DNA of 64,000 bases from Coriobacteriaceae bacterium AM100-PB1-1D-6A (GCA_027660625.1 JAQDNC010000002.1:62001-126000), one strand, 5' to 3'. Shown: positions 44,212-53,299, counted from the first letter of the stretch. The notes: a model not told the origin generated them from the sequence alone. Numbers and translations are program-made.

Positions 44212-45198
44212 ATGAAAGGCAAAGTATCGATAATTATTCCCGCATTTAATGTTGAGAATTATATCGGGCGTGGTGTCTCTTCTGCTCTCTCCCAGACGTA
44301 TGAGGACATTGAGGTTGTCGTTGTCGACGACGGGTCGTCTGATGGCACATGGAGTGTTCTCCAGACGTATTCTGTTGATTCAAGGGTGGTGCTTTCACGC
44401 CAAGAAAACTCCGGTGTCTCTCGCGCACGCAACCATGCGCTGAATCTTGCGACTGGTGACTATGTTATCTTTCTCGACTCTGATGACTGGCTTGAACCTG
44501 AAGCATGCGAGCAGATGATGCGGATGCAAAGCCTTAAACCGGGTGCCCTAATTGCTGCAGATGCAAATTTTGTTTCTGCGGTTAACGGCTTGGAGGTTTG
44601 CGGCAATCAGATTGTCGACATGTCCATTGAGGATCTATCCTCCGATGCCGCTATTCTCCGCTTTGGAGTTTACAATTCGATACATATCGGCAGTTCCTGC
44701 TATAAGCTTTTTTCTCGTGAGTTAATTGAACGGAACGGCTTAAGGTTTGATGAGCGGATTGCCCATACCGAGGATGGTCTTTTTGTATTTAACTATCTTA
44801 AGGTATGTCGCGGCCTACACTATGAGCCCCTTGCGTTGTGGAATATTTTGGATCGCCCTGGAAGCGCTACCACCAGCGGCTTCAACCATAGTTTGCTAAG
44901 CTCTCTCAATGCTATTGATCAGATGATTGGTTATCCAGGGAACAGTCCTGAGATCGTTAGTCATCTTCGTCATTTCAAGGTTCATGAGGCTTTGAGGATT
45001 CTTGGAATGGGTATCGATTCGGGCCAAATGAGCTCGAACGAGGAAGATCGACTATTTAATGCTATTAGGTTTACCGAGTGTGACAGTTCTCAGCTAAGTG
45101 GTGTCGATAGGGTGCGTAGAGCGATGTATCTTAACGCTCCACGAATTGTTTCGAGGGCATTTAATTCAACATTGCATGCCGTAAAGAAGAGGAAATGA
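44212..45198 (+). CDS. Glycosyltransferase family 2
   Basis: About 328 residues. GT-A fold with VSIIIPAFNVENYIGRGV, VVVVDDGSSDGTW, SRARNHALNLATGDYVIFLDSDDW (the DxD motif, written here in part). The ATG at 44212 has GGGGTAG upstream; TTG at 44203 is an alternative. It most likely adds a sugar to the growing lipid-linked unit. Ends 4 bp into the next gene. Confidence 0.92.
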   Translation: MKGKVSIIIPAFNVENYIGRGVSSALSQTYEDIEVVVVDDGSSDGTWSVLQTYSVDSRVVLSRQENSGVSRARNHALNLATGDYVIFLDSDDWLEPEACEQMMRMQSLKPGALIAADANFVSAVNGLEVCGNQIVDMSIEDLSSDAAILRFGVYNSIHIGSSCYKLFSRELIERNGLRFDERIAHTEDGLFVFNYLKVCRGLHYEPLALWNILDRPGSATTSGFNHSLLSSLNAIDQMIGYPGNSPEIVSHLRHFKVHEALRILGMGIDSGQMSSNEEDRLFNAIRFTECDSSQLSGVDRVRRAMYLNAPRIVSRAFNSTLHAVKKRK

Positions 45199-46406
45199 GA
45201 ATGACTCAGCAAGAACAGTCGGGAAGGGCTGATAGGGCACCAGAAATCATCTCTCTGGGTGATTCCTGCTGTGGATGCGGCGCCTGTTCTGCCAAATGCT
45301 CGAAGGGATGTCTTTCGATGACGCCGGACGAGGTGGGCTTCTTAAGGCCCAGCTTCAATTCCGACCTATGTATCGGGTGTGGTGCTTGTGACTCGACTTG
45401 CCCCGTATTAAGTCGCAATCCCGTTGTCGAGCCTGTTGAAGTGTCTTGGGCCAAGTCTCTTTCAAGTGATGTTCTCCAGCAATCATCGTCTGGAGGGCTC
45501 TTTGGTGTGCTTGCCGATGCTGCTATTAAGTCCGATGGCGTTGTCGTTGGGGCTTCTTTCCAGGAGCACTGCCATACGGTTCGACATGAGTGTGCTACTG
45601 ATTTAGAGGATCTTAAAAGACTCCAACGATCAAAATATGTTCAAAGCGAGATTCCTGCTTCTCTTTATCGAGAGGTCAAGGAATATCTTCTGGCGAAACG
45701 CTTAGTTTTCTTTACGGGCACTGCTTGTCAGGTTTCCGGCATGAGGAACTATCTGGGCAAGCTAGCAGATTCCGCTTTCTTTATTTCTGCTGACGTTATC
45801 TGCCACGGCGCCCCATCGCCTCTGCTCTGGAGAAAATGGATTGAATTCCAGTCTTCTGCCCAAAACTCTGAAATTGATGATGTCAATTTCCGGAGTAAGA
45901 CGACCGGATGGTCGTCTTACTCCGTCCTTTACTACGCAAGGACGGAGAAAGACGATTGCCGCGTCACCGGCGGACGTTATGGCGACGATTGGTATATGAG
46001 AGCATTTTTGGATAACGCGTCATTACGTTCTTCATGTTTTGATTGTCCGGCAAAGCGCTCTTGCGGGTCAGATTTAACTCTTGGTGATTTTTGGGGATTC
46101 CCCTCCATTCATCCCGAAGTTGATTCCTCTATTGGGGTCTCTGCCGTTCTGTGCAATACCGATAAAGGCAAGAAATGGTTCGACAGGGTATCGCCTAAGC
46201 TTGAAATAGGGCCTTCTAGCTATGACGAGGTGATTGGCGGGAATCCTGCGCTTGCCGCTTCAGTGGCTCCTCATCCTCAAAGATGCAAATTTATGCGTGC
46301 TCTTGCCAAAGGGGCGAGTATCAAGGAGCTTTCTTCGAGGTGGAGCTTCACGGATACATTTTTTATTCGTTTGAGACGAAAGCTCAAGCGAATGCTCGGC
46401 AATTAG
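45195..46406 (+). CDS. F420 hydrogenase/dehydrogenase beta-subunit-like Fe-S protein of capsule locus
   Basis: 403 residues. Two ferredoxin motifs, CCGCGACSAKC and CIGCGACDSTCP, are followed by the FrhB-like N- and C-terminal domains (SSSGGLFGVLADAAI, FFTGTACQVSG, VICHGAPSPLLW). Proteins like this occur often in polysaccharide loci next to pyruvyl transferases; their redox role there is unknown. It overlaps the GT2 gene. Confidence 0.87.
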   Translation: MRMTQQEQSGRADRAPEIISLGDSCCGCGACSAKCSKGCLSMTPDEVGFLRPSFNSDLCIGCGACDSTCPVLSRNPVVEPVEVSWAKSLSSDVLQQSSSGGLFGVLADAAIKSDGVVVGASFQEHCHTVRHECATDLEDLKRLQRSKYVQSEIPASLYREVKEYLLAKRLVFFTGTACQVSGMRNYLGKLADSAFFISADVICHGAPSPLLWRKWIEFQSSAQNSEIDDVNFRSKTTGWSSYSVLYYARTEKDDCRVTGGRYGDDWYMRAFLDNASLRSSCFDCPAKRSCGSDLTLGDFWGFPSIHPEVDSSIGVSAVLCNTDKGKKWFDRVSPKLEIGPSSYDEVIGGNPALAASVAPHPQRCKFMRALAKGASIKELSSRWSFTDTFFIRLRRKLKRMLGN

Positions 46407-46446
46407 GCTGCATTCGTTGTAATCGCTATATGGTTTGGATAGGCAG

Positions 46447-47871
46447 ATGACTGCAGAAAGTAAATATAAGAAATTAGTTAAGAACTCTGTGGTTTTCTTT
46501 ATTGGGAACCTAGGTAGCAAGGTTATCACCTTTCTCATTGTTCCCTTTTATACTTATTATTTAACGACCGCAGAGTATGGCACAGCTGACCTTGTTACCA
46601 CTACGGTCAATTTGCTCGTTCCATTTGCTATGGTTGGTATGAACGAAGCTGTTCTTCGATTCACGGTCTCGAAGGAAGTCGACGTTAAGACCATTGCGTC
46701 GAATTCGCTTCTTGTTGTTATCGCTGGCTGGGTTATTTGCTGGCTACTGTTCCCGTTGTTTCGCATGTTCAGTGTTATCGGTGTTAACGTCGTTTATTTC
46801 TTGCTCTTACTTTGCTTGACCAGCTTCAACTATGTATTCATGCAGCTTCTTCGCGGGATCGGTAAATCAAAGGCATTTGCTGCTAATGGAGTGGTCATTA
46901 CATTTGTTACCGCCTTTTCGAACGTACTTGCACTTGCGGTATGGCATCTAGGTGTTGGCGGATACCTTGCTTCTATGGTCGTAGCGCAATTGATCGGTGC
47001 TTTGCATATCATCGTTTCCTGTAGACTTTGGAATTACCTATCGTTCTCCAGCTTAAATAGACATGCGCTAAATGCCATGTTGACCTACTGCATACCTCTA
47101 ATTCCGAACTCGCTTATGTGGTGGATTATGTCGGCTTCCGATAGGTATGTAATACTGTTCTTTATTGGCGCCAGCGCAAACGGTATCTACAACGTTGCCC
47201 AGAAGATCCCCCAAATCGTGAACATCGTCTATAACATCTTCATGCAGGCATGGCAGATTTCGGCAATTGAAGAACGAGAATCTGCGGATAATGCTAGGTT
47301 TCAGTCGACGGTCTTTCGCTATATCTTTGTGGTTCTTGCTGTGGCATCGTCCCTTATCGCTGCGTCTGCTTACCCCGTCTACACGTTCCTCATGAGTTCG
47401 TCGTATGAAGGCTCGTGGCAGCCAGTTGCTATGCTATCGCTTGCCAATCTCTTTTCCTGCGTTGCCGCTTTCTTTGGAACAACGTATGTCGTTACTAAAG
47501 AAAGCAAGAAGGCCTTCTCTACAACTGCTATCGGAGCAATCGTTAACATAGTGCTCACTCTGCTTCTTGTTCCGGCGTTTGGAATTATGGGCGCTGCTGG
47601 CGCTACTGCTATTAGCTATGCCGTTATCGCCGCGGTGCGTGCGCGTGATACACGTAAGTTTATTAAACTTGATTTTCACAGGGGAGAGATTGCTGCCAGC
47701 TTTATTCTGATTGGCGCCCAAGTGGCTTTGTCTTTTGCACCGTTCTCTCATGGCATTCTAATTGCAGAGTTCATGCTTTTCTTCGCCCTTCTATTCGTTC
47801 TTAGGAACGGTCTCTTAGACATCGCTCGCAAGGGCATGAAGGTAGTTGGAAAGCGTAAGCAATCTGCTTAA
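46447..47871 (+). CDS. wzx: Polysaccharide flippase (Wzx/PST family)
   Basis: About 474 residues with twelve or more hydrophobic segments, starting FFIGNLGSKVITFLIVPFY, and sections typical of Wzx exporters (AEYGTADLVTTTVN, LIPNSLMWWIMSASDRYVI). It moves lipid-linked repeat units across the membrane before Wzy polymerises them. ATG 46447 is preferred over TTG 46435. Its TAA overlaps the TAA of the minus-strand gene that follows. Marks the 3' end of the capsule operon. Confidence 0.9.
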   Translation: MTAESKYKKLVKNSVVFFIGNLGSKVITFLIVPFYTYYLTTAEYGTADLVTTTVNLLVPFAMVGMNEAVLRFTVSKEVDVKTIASNSLLVVIAGWVICWLLFPLFRMFSVIGVNVVYFLLLLCLTSFNYVFMQLLRGIGKSKAFAANGVVITFVTAFSNVLALAVWHLGVGGYLASMVVAQLIGALHIIVSCRLWNYLSFSSLNRHALNAMLTYCIPLIPNSLMWWIMSASDRYVILFFIGASANGIYNVAQKIPQIVNIVYNIFMQAWQISAIEERESADNARFQSTVFRYIFVVLAVASSLIAASAYPVYTFLMSSSYEGSWQPVAMLSLANLFSCVAAFFGTTYVVTKESKKAFSTTAIGAIVNIVLTLLLVPAFGIMGAAGATAISYAVIAAVRARDTRKFIKLDFHRGEIAASFILIGAQVALSFAPFSHGILIAEFMLFFALLFVLRNGLLDIARKGMKVVGKRKQSA

Positions 47872-49124
47872 GCGGTGTCTGATTGGGCATTTACTCGTTT
47901 GAGCACTGCTGAATAATGTGAAACAGTACCGAAGAAATTGCACATGGGTGCCGGGGCAAGCATGAGCTTCAGCGCCCATTTTGGGTAGTTTGCCGTGTGG
48001 TCGGAGTGGGCGATTGCCATGAGCTCGTCGGTCAGGCCAAAGTACAGATGGCGCTGGTCCAGGTCTCCGTACCAGTTGTCGCTGGTGTCATCCCAGGTTA
48101 GGTCCATCTGGCACCATTTGTCGTCGATCTTTACTGCGTTCCAGGTGTGGCCGTTGCCGGTGATGCGGCCGTTGGCGATGCCCGCGACGTCAAGGAGCTT
48201 GGAGTAGATGCGCTGGTAGCTCTCGCAGGTGCCCTGGTGGCGCGTGAGGCCGCTTTCGGCCGAGCAGTAGTTGAGGCTATGGTCGTACTCCAGCTGGTGG
48301 AGCGTCCAGTCGTGGAGCCACAGCGCCATGTCGTATTCCGAGCCGTTTGTCTCTTGCCTGCACTGGGCCACGGCGTCGTTGACGATCTGCGTGACACTTG
48401 GGCGGGCGGCGTCGTTTACGGTCACCTCCGCCGTGGTGCGCAGGTAGTAGATCCCCTTGTCGTTTTGGGGGTCGTATCTGTCGTTGTCCATAAAGTAGAA
48501 GTAGATGCGGTACGTGCCCGATGCCGTGAAGTCAAAGGTAAAGTCGTGGCCCGCGGTGCCCAGGCTGTAGTAGCTGCCCCATGCCGCGCGCGACGGGTCG
48601 CAGACGCTTTCCTGGCTGCCGCCGTCCCAATAGGTGGGCACGTCCATGCGCGCCTTGGCCTGGGACGAGCCGTTGGCTTGGGTTACGTGGAAGGTCGTCG
48701 CGGTGCCCGCCGGGGCGTCATTCCACGAGACGGTGAAGGTGACGCCGTTTTGGCTTGCGGTGGCGGAGTGGGTGTAGCCGGTTTCTGCCGCGGCGGAAAT
48801 CGCCTCGGGCGTGCCGTTGGTTTGGGCGCGGAGGGATGGGGTGGGGGTGGTGGTTGCGGCGGTGGTGTCGTCAGCGTTTTCCGTGTTGGCTGCGCTGGTG
48901 CCGGTGGATGTTGCGGTGCTGTCCTCTATGGTATCTGCTGTCGCACTTGTGTTGGTGCCGTCTTCAGTCTTGCCTGTGTCGCCGTTCGTGGCGCCGGCTT
49001 GCGACTGCAGCTCGGCGGTCTCCTGAGGCTGGATGGCATCCGCAATGGCTGCCATGGTCATCGTCGCGCCGACCATGGAAGTGCACGCGATCGCGCAGAG
49101 CAGGTAGTAAAGGGGTCGTTTCAT
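47868..49124 (-). CDS. Secreted transglutaminase-like domain protein
   Basis: 418 residues from the ATG at 49124. A signal-peptide-like start (MKRPLYYLLCAIACTSMVG) is followed by a long Thr/Ala/Ser-rich low-complexity stretch (about 25-110), then a beta-rich region, and a transglutaminase core with catalytic Cys in HQGTCESYQRIY, His in GNGHTWNAVK and Asp in QMDLTWDD. The domain type is protease- or crosslinker-like and extracytoplasmic. No sorting signal is seen at the C-terminus. Open frame upstream adds 21 codons without a signal function. Convergent with wzx. Confidence 0.85.
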   Translation of the reverse strand: MKRPLYYLLCAIACTSMVGATMTMAAIADAIQPQETAELQSQAGATNGDTGKTEDGTNTSATADTIEDSTATSTGTSAANTENADDTTAATTTPTPSLRAQTNGTPEAISAAAETGYTHSATASQNGVTFTVSWNDAPAGTATTFHVTQANGSSQAKARMDVPTYWDGGSQESVCDPSRAAWGSYYSLGTAGHDFTFDFTASGTYRIYFYFMDNDRYDPQNDKGIYYLRTTAEVTVNDAARPSVTQIVNDAVAQCRQETNGSEYDMALWLHDWTLHQLEYDHSLNYCSAESGLTRHQGTCESYQRIYSKLLDVAGIANGRITGNGHTWNAVKIDDKWCQMDLTWDDTSDNWYGDLDQRHLYFGLTDELMAIAHSDHTANYPKWALKLMLAPAPMCNFFGTVSHYSAVLKRVNAQSDTA

Positions 49125-49333
49125 AGCGGAGCCTCTCGGTGAGCAGCCAATAGGGTCCGAAGGCAGCTCCAGGCCAGCACTCCGCACATATTTTGTTGGG
49201 GTTAATTTTACGGGAACAGGACTGCGGATACGGGGGTCCTGTTAATAAAACTGGGGTACGGATTTTGTTCCGCACCCCTCAAACCAAATGCTGTGCCGTA
49301 TTATTGGCAATCTGCAGTTATTCAGGATGGATA

Positions 49334-49818
49334 CTACGCCTCCGTGGGCTCCACGCCCAGCTCGTTGCGGACGAGCTCGAAGGCCGCGGCGATGGCCTTG
49401 TCCATGTCGTAGTACTTGTAGCCGCCCAGGCGACCGGCGAAGATCACGTCGCCCTCCTGTGCCGCCAGCTCCCCATATTGTTTGTACAGGGCCTCGTTCT
49501 TGGTGTCGTTGATGGGGTAGTAGGGCTCGTCGCCGGGCTTCCAGTCGGCCGGGTACTCGCGCGTGATGACGGTCTTGTCCTGCGTGCCGAACTCGAAGTG
49601 CTTGTGCTCGATGACGCGGGTGTAGGGGACCTCGCGCTCGGTGTAGTTGACCACGGCCACGCCCTGGTGGTCGGCCTCGTCGAGGGTTTCGGTCTCAAGG
49701 CGCAGGCTGCGGTACTCCAGCGTGCCCAGCTTAAAGTCGTAGAAAGCGTCGATGGGGCCGCAGTAGATCGTCTTGGCGGCGATATCGGGCTCGGCGGCGG
49801 CCAGCTCCTTGGGCAGAT
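49334..49818 (-). pseudogene. glf: UDP-galactopyranose mutase, 3' fragment
   Basis: About 160 codons of the Glf C-terminus survive. LPKELAAAEP... leads into IYCGPIDAFYDFKLGTLEYR, ETETLDEADHQGVAVVNYTE, FGTQDKTVITREYP, and the FAD-tail FAGRLGGYKYYDMDK. Similarity ends abruptly at about 49815 without a start; the FAD-binding N-terminal ~220 residues are missing. It is a remnant of the enzyme making UDP-galactofuranose, a capsule precursor, probably cut by insertion of the island that follows. Confidence 0.82.
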
Positions 49819-49870
49819 GGGGACTGGAGGTGGGTTATGCGTTGGATGGTGGTGTTGGCCACAGGTTATC

Positions 49871-49912
49871 CTCGGTTATTCTGCAGGGTAAAATTATTTT
49901 GTAATAACCGAG
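49871..49912. promoter_or_regulatory. Inverted repeat CTCGGTTATT / AATAACCGAG upstream of the RES gene
   Basis: Two exact 10-base half-sites separated by 22 bp lie 56 bp before the RES gene's TTG start. Such an arrangement may be an operator, or a hairpin in the leader. The glf truncation point is ~55 bp upstream. Confidence 0.4.
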
Positions 49913-49967
49913 TAAATTTGACCTTGGCGCGCGTGATTGTCTGGTTTTGTTTGGAGGAAGTTTCATC

Positions 49968-51005
49968 TTGCATCGCTCTATGTTTATTTCTGCTGGAGAG
50001 TTTGGTCAGCCCCTTGATAGCTCAGTTATTGCGAGGATGTTTAATTGCATTCAAGGTGACTTGGATGGTTTTATTGCTGCATTGGAAAAGGCGGAATTTG
50101 AATGTAGGCTGCCAGCTCTAAGTTCTCTTTGGGCTGATGTCCGCCATGAAAATGCTCAAGAAATATTGCATCATCAGCTTCGTGTTGATGGCATGTACTT
50201 ACAGTTTCCTGAATACGTTATTCTACCTAAGGGGGTGACTGTTTTTCGCGCGCGAAGTGTCTCTTCTTCTCTCGATTATGGAGCTCAGTTTATTGACCAG
50301 GGTCAGCTGTGGGAGCCACCGAATAATTGCGTGACCAATTTTGGGCGATTAAACAAACCCGGTGAGAGCTATTTATATGTCAATTGCGGTGACCCGGTCA
50401 CTACGCTTGACGAAGCCAGGGTGAACGTTGGTGACCAATTTGCTTTGATAGCGTATGAGGTCGCTAGACCTATTAAAGCTATTGGTATTGGTATTAATAT
50501 TCCTTCCGAAGTGCGTAGGCTGTTTGGGCAAAGCCCGGCTGCATTCGGACAATACTGCCTGCTGCATGATTATTTGCATCAAGAGTTTTCTTGCCCCTTT
50601 GAAGTTCTCGGTGAGACTACCTATCAATTGAGCAATGCAATTGTTGATGAGTTTTATTCATACGAACCCTGTGTTGCTTATAGTCCTGTGGGCGGTGGCA
50701 GAGGGCTTAATTTAAGAATGACTCCGGATGCCGCACATGGAAATTTGGCAATTCGAGGGGTATATTTTGGAAGGCGCTCCGCCAACGCGCTTAAATCAAT
50801 GATTGTCGACTTTGGGCGCTGGCATTATTCCAGTAAAGCTGGACGTTACCTGTGTCTTGAACATTCCAAGAACCCTGTTTGTCTTAATCATCTGTTTTTT
50901 GAAGATGAGCTTGTCTGTCCAGGAACTGAGTGCGAATCGGAGTTGTACTCGTTTTGCGGCTATCGTCCCAACAGGCATGGCCATGAATTATTAGCTTTAC
51001 GATAG
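49968..51005 (+). CDS. RES-domain protein with extended N-terminus
   Basis: About 345 residues from a TTG with GGAGGA nine bases upstream. The RES domain lies at about residues 85-240: VTVFRARSV, NFGRLNKPGESYLYVN, DPVTTLDEARV. RES proteins of toxin-antitoxin systems deplete NAD+. This protein is much longer than typical RES toxins (~150-230 residues), with ~80 N-terminal residues that resemble the HEPN/RES N-terminal type domain and a C-terminal ~100 residues with several cysteines (CLEHSKNPVCL, CPGTECES). No Xre antitoxin gene is adjacent. Lower GC than the neighbours. Confidence 0.7.
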   Translation: MHRSMFISAGEFGQPLDSSVIARMFNCIQGDLDGFIAALEKAEFECRLPALSSLWADVRHENAQEILHHQLRVDGMYLQFPEYVILPKGVTVFRARSVSSSLDYGAQFIDQGQLWEPPNNCVTNFGRLNKPGESYLYVNCGDPVTTLDEARVNVGDQFALIAYEVARPIKAIGIGINIPSEVRRLFGQSPAAFGQYCLLHDYLHQEFSCPFEVLGETTYQLSNAIVDEFYSYEPCVAYSPVGGGRGLNLRMTPDAAHGNLAIRGVYFGRRSANALKSMIVDFGRWHYSSKAGRYLCLEHSKNPVCLNHLFFEDELVCPGTECESELYSFCGYRPNRHGHELLALR

Positions 51006-51194
51006 GGGCACAGCGCGATTTAAAAAGGCCAGGTATTTTGAAATTATAACTGGCTGTTGTCGCTAGCGAGGTCATTGCTGCATCTGCTCCTGGGTGATCG
51101 CACAAAGGTAACTGTTGCTTTAGCGCGTGGGGTTTCTTCTTGAGCTTACAATTCGGTTGAGGCTTAACGTGCATTTAGTTGGCGGGTCAGTGTA

Positions 51195-51380
51195 TCAGGG
51201 GATCCTGATGGGGCACACCCTAGGAGCCATGGAGGCCTCGAACGGATTGCCCTGTTCGCCAGGCAGACCATGGTAGTAGTTGGCAGCATTGATAGAGAAA
51301 TGTCCGTTTATTAGGTCGTCGATGTATGCCTCTCTGGGTTCGAACTTGAGTGGACATGTGATGTTGCCGTTTTGATGCAA
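51195..51380 (-). pseudogene. Short or truncated protein of unknown family
   Basis: 61 codons from a TTG, with AAAGGA four bases upstream on the minus strand. The sequence FEPREAYIDDLINGHFSINAANYY plus GNPFEAS (written in two pieces) looks like the N-terminus of a family of small-domain accessory proteins, but it stops after 61 residues. It is probably a fragment. The surrounding 445-bp gap (51006-51450) has no other coding feature. Confidence 0.4.
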
Positions 51381-51450
51381 GACGTCCTTTCATGGACGGT
51401 GTTGCTTCGGGCCGATTCATACATCCGGGATTCAAAAAGGAGGGATTTCT

Positions 51451-52389
51451 TTGACAGATTTAGTTCATGTTTTGCCGCTTCAATTGGTGAGCGTCGAAGC
51501 CCAGGAAGCGCTTTCAAAGATTGAATATCTCGAGGGCGATTCTGCAACCAAAGTGAAAGAGTATGACGGTGTTGTGCGGTCGCTTTGGGAGGTTAACCAA
51601 CTGTATGAACAGTTTCGATGGAACTACGGTGAACTGCGGCGCCTGGTTCCGTGCGATCGGTCTGATTTCTTGCCCGACGGCTTTACCAGCGGTGGTTTTG
51701 GCGAAAGGACTGTTGTTAACGCCGCCTTTGGTAATTATGTATCCGCAGCCCGTGGTCTTGTCGATAGAATGCAAGCGGTCATGCGGGTTTATGATCGAGG
51801 TTCTGAAAAAGAACTATATAAAAACTATTGGAAGTTGCCTTCTGCTTGGTATGACCGAGGTGGCCTCTATGTTTTTATGTATGAGATACGAAATCCCGTT
51901 CAGCATGGTCAAACCGTTGTTTCGCTTGTTAGGGAAAACGGTTTGATTAGGGTCCGATTTGATCTTGACCAAATTGCCGATATGCGCGACTACAATACCT
52001 CACCAAAGCTGCGCGCTTTTTTAAGCAAGTCAATTTCGATAATGAAAGAACGTGATTCGTCCGGCTGCCCGTACCTTTGTTTCAGGTATACAAACATGAA
52101 GTACCAGGAGCTTGTACTTGAATTATTCTGCCATTTTCTGGATTGTGCTGAGCCTAGAATACGTGCCGCTCGCAGAGATATGAAGAAATTGCTATCGCAG
52201 CACGGCAAAGCTGTCGGCAAGTTAGGCGGCTTTTCCTTTGTTGCATATCGTGACGGTGATATAACCCATGTTTTTAATGAGGTTGACGTTGATCCAGTTA
52301 AGGAATTAAAAGATATACGCCGAAAGGCGCAGAAGCATCTAAAGGATGTTCAAAATGCAGTTACGGCTGAGCGTAGATCAATTCGCTAG
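51451..52389 (+). CDS. Unknown protein with a HEPN-like RNPVQH motif
   Basis: 312 residues from a TTG with AAGGAGG upstream. Mostly helical. The segment YEIRNPVQHGQ at about residues 145-154 has the R-N-x3-H spacing of HEPN ribonuclease-type domains. The C-terminus is a charged helix (KELKDIRRKAQKHLKDVQNAV). I do not recognise a named family. It sits in an island with RES and Abi_2 genes, which supports a defence or toxin role by context only. Confidence 0.6.
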   Translation: MTDLVHVLPLQLVSVEAQEALSKIEYLEGDSATKVKEYDGVVRSLWEVNQLYEQFRWNYGELRRLVPCDRSDFLPDGFTSGGFGERTVVNAAFGNYVSAARGLVDRMQAVMRVYDRGSEKELYKNYWKLPSAWYDRGGLYVFMYEIRNPVQHGQTVVSLVRENGLIRVRFDLDQIADMRDYNTSPKLRAFLSKSISIMKERDSSGCPYLCFRYTNMKYQELVLELFCHFLDCAEPRIRAARRDMKKLLSQHGKAVGKLGGFSFVAYRDGDITHVFNEVDVDPVKELKDIRRKAQKHLKDVQNAVTAERRSIR

Positions 52390-52554
52390 AGAAGATCACA
52401 CTCATGTTTCGAAGTTTTTCTTTTTTAGTCGGCCGAGATATCGATCGAGTTCGTACAAGGCGTCAATGTAGACTTGGGCTGAGTTGCGGATATCGCACAT
52501 ATCCAGGCAACATCTTTCAAAATGTAGCTTGCCTTTTTCTGTTTGAGTACGGCG

Positions 52555-53130
52555 TCAGGTCATTAGTGCAATTTCGTTGTCCTCGACACTGTCGGTTTCT
52601 TCGAATCCTTTTGGCGTGATGCGATAGATCACTCTGCCCGGATATGAGTTGAGAAGGCTTTTCCGTCGCATATCAATACAAATTCGTCCTTCTGGACCAA
52701 AGCCGTATTCTTCATGCCTCGTCGAATTTAAGGGGTGTGCAATTACGATTGAGCGAACCGCATCAAGATAATTACGCGCCTCTGTGAGTTCATTCTGTCT
52801 TGAGAACTCGAATTTGGTTCTAATTACTTCTTTCAAGCAGGCGTAATTAATCTGCCAGTATGCATCTTTAATCCAGGTGGCAAGTGCTACCAGAAATACG
52901 GTGTCCTTAATGTTGGGAGAAAATCCGTCTTTGATGGCAGCATTGAAGTCTTGAATGCTGTAGTTAGCCTTAAGAATAAGATCAGACATTAATTCGTAGT
53001 GATCTAGGTCTTTCCAAGGCCACTTCTTCCAAATGCCGCCTTTGCCTTCGCCCAGACCGTCCGTGGACTTTAGAGGTTCGATTGATTGCATGTTGTTCCC
53101 GTCTACTTGAGTTCCGCTCGGGCTCCTCAT
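52555..53130 (-). CDS. Unknown protein with Rx5H motif
   Basis: 191 residues, the only minus-strand gene in the middle of the island. The central part is helical with EARNYLDAVRSIVIAHPLN (R126, H132), resembling the arginine-histidine motif of HEPN-like proteins but with five intervening residues. A C-terminal beta-rich segment VIYRITPKGFE follows. The best start is uncertain; ATG at 53091 is an alternative. No family recognised. Confidence 0.55.
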   Translation of the reverse strand: MRSPSGTQVDGNNMQSIEPLKSTDGLGEGKGGIWKKWPWKDLDHYELMSDLILKANYSIQDFNAAIKDGFSPNIKDTVFLVALATWIKDAYWQINYACLKEVIRTKFEFSRQNELTEARNYLDAVRSIVIAHPLNSTRHEEYGFGPEGRICIDMRRKSLLNSYPGRVIYRITPKGFEETDSVEDNEIALMT

Positions 53131-53299
53131 CGTTGTACGTTGTTAATTATCATATTGACTCGACGGCAAAGCGAGGGGTTGGGTCACATTTTCGTTTTGC
53201 TGTAATTTCGTTGTGAGTGCCCACGTCTGCCTCCTTTTGCTTCATCGATTTAGCGCGTTACTATTAAGGTCCGAGCCTATGTATGAGATTGGAGATCTG

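Noticed and set aside
49193..49891. 232-codon plus-strand frame opposite the glf fragment
   Set aside because: It is antisense to the recognisable glf remnant and has no start signal.
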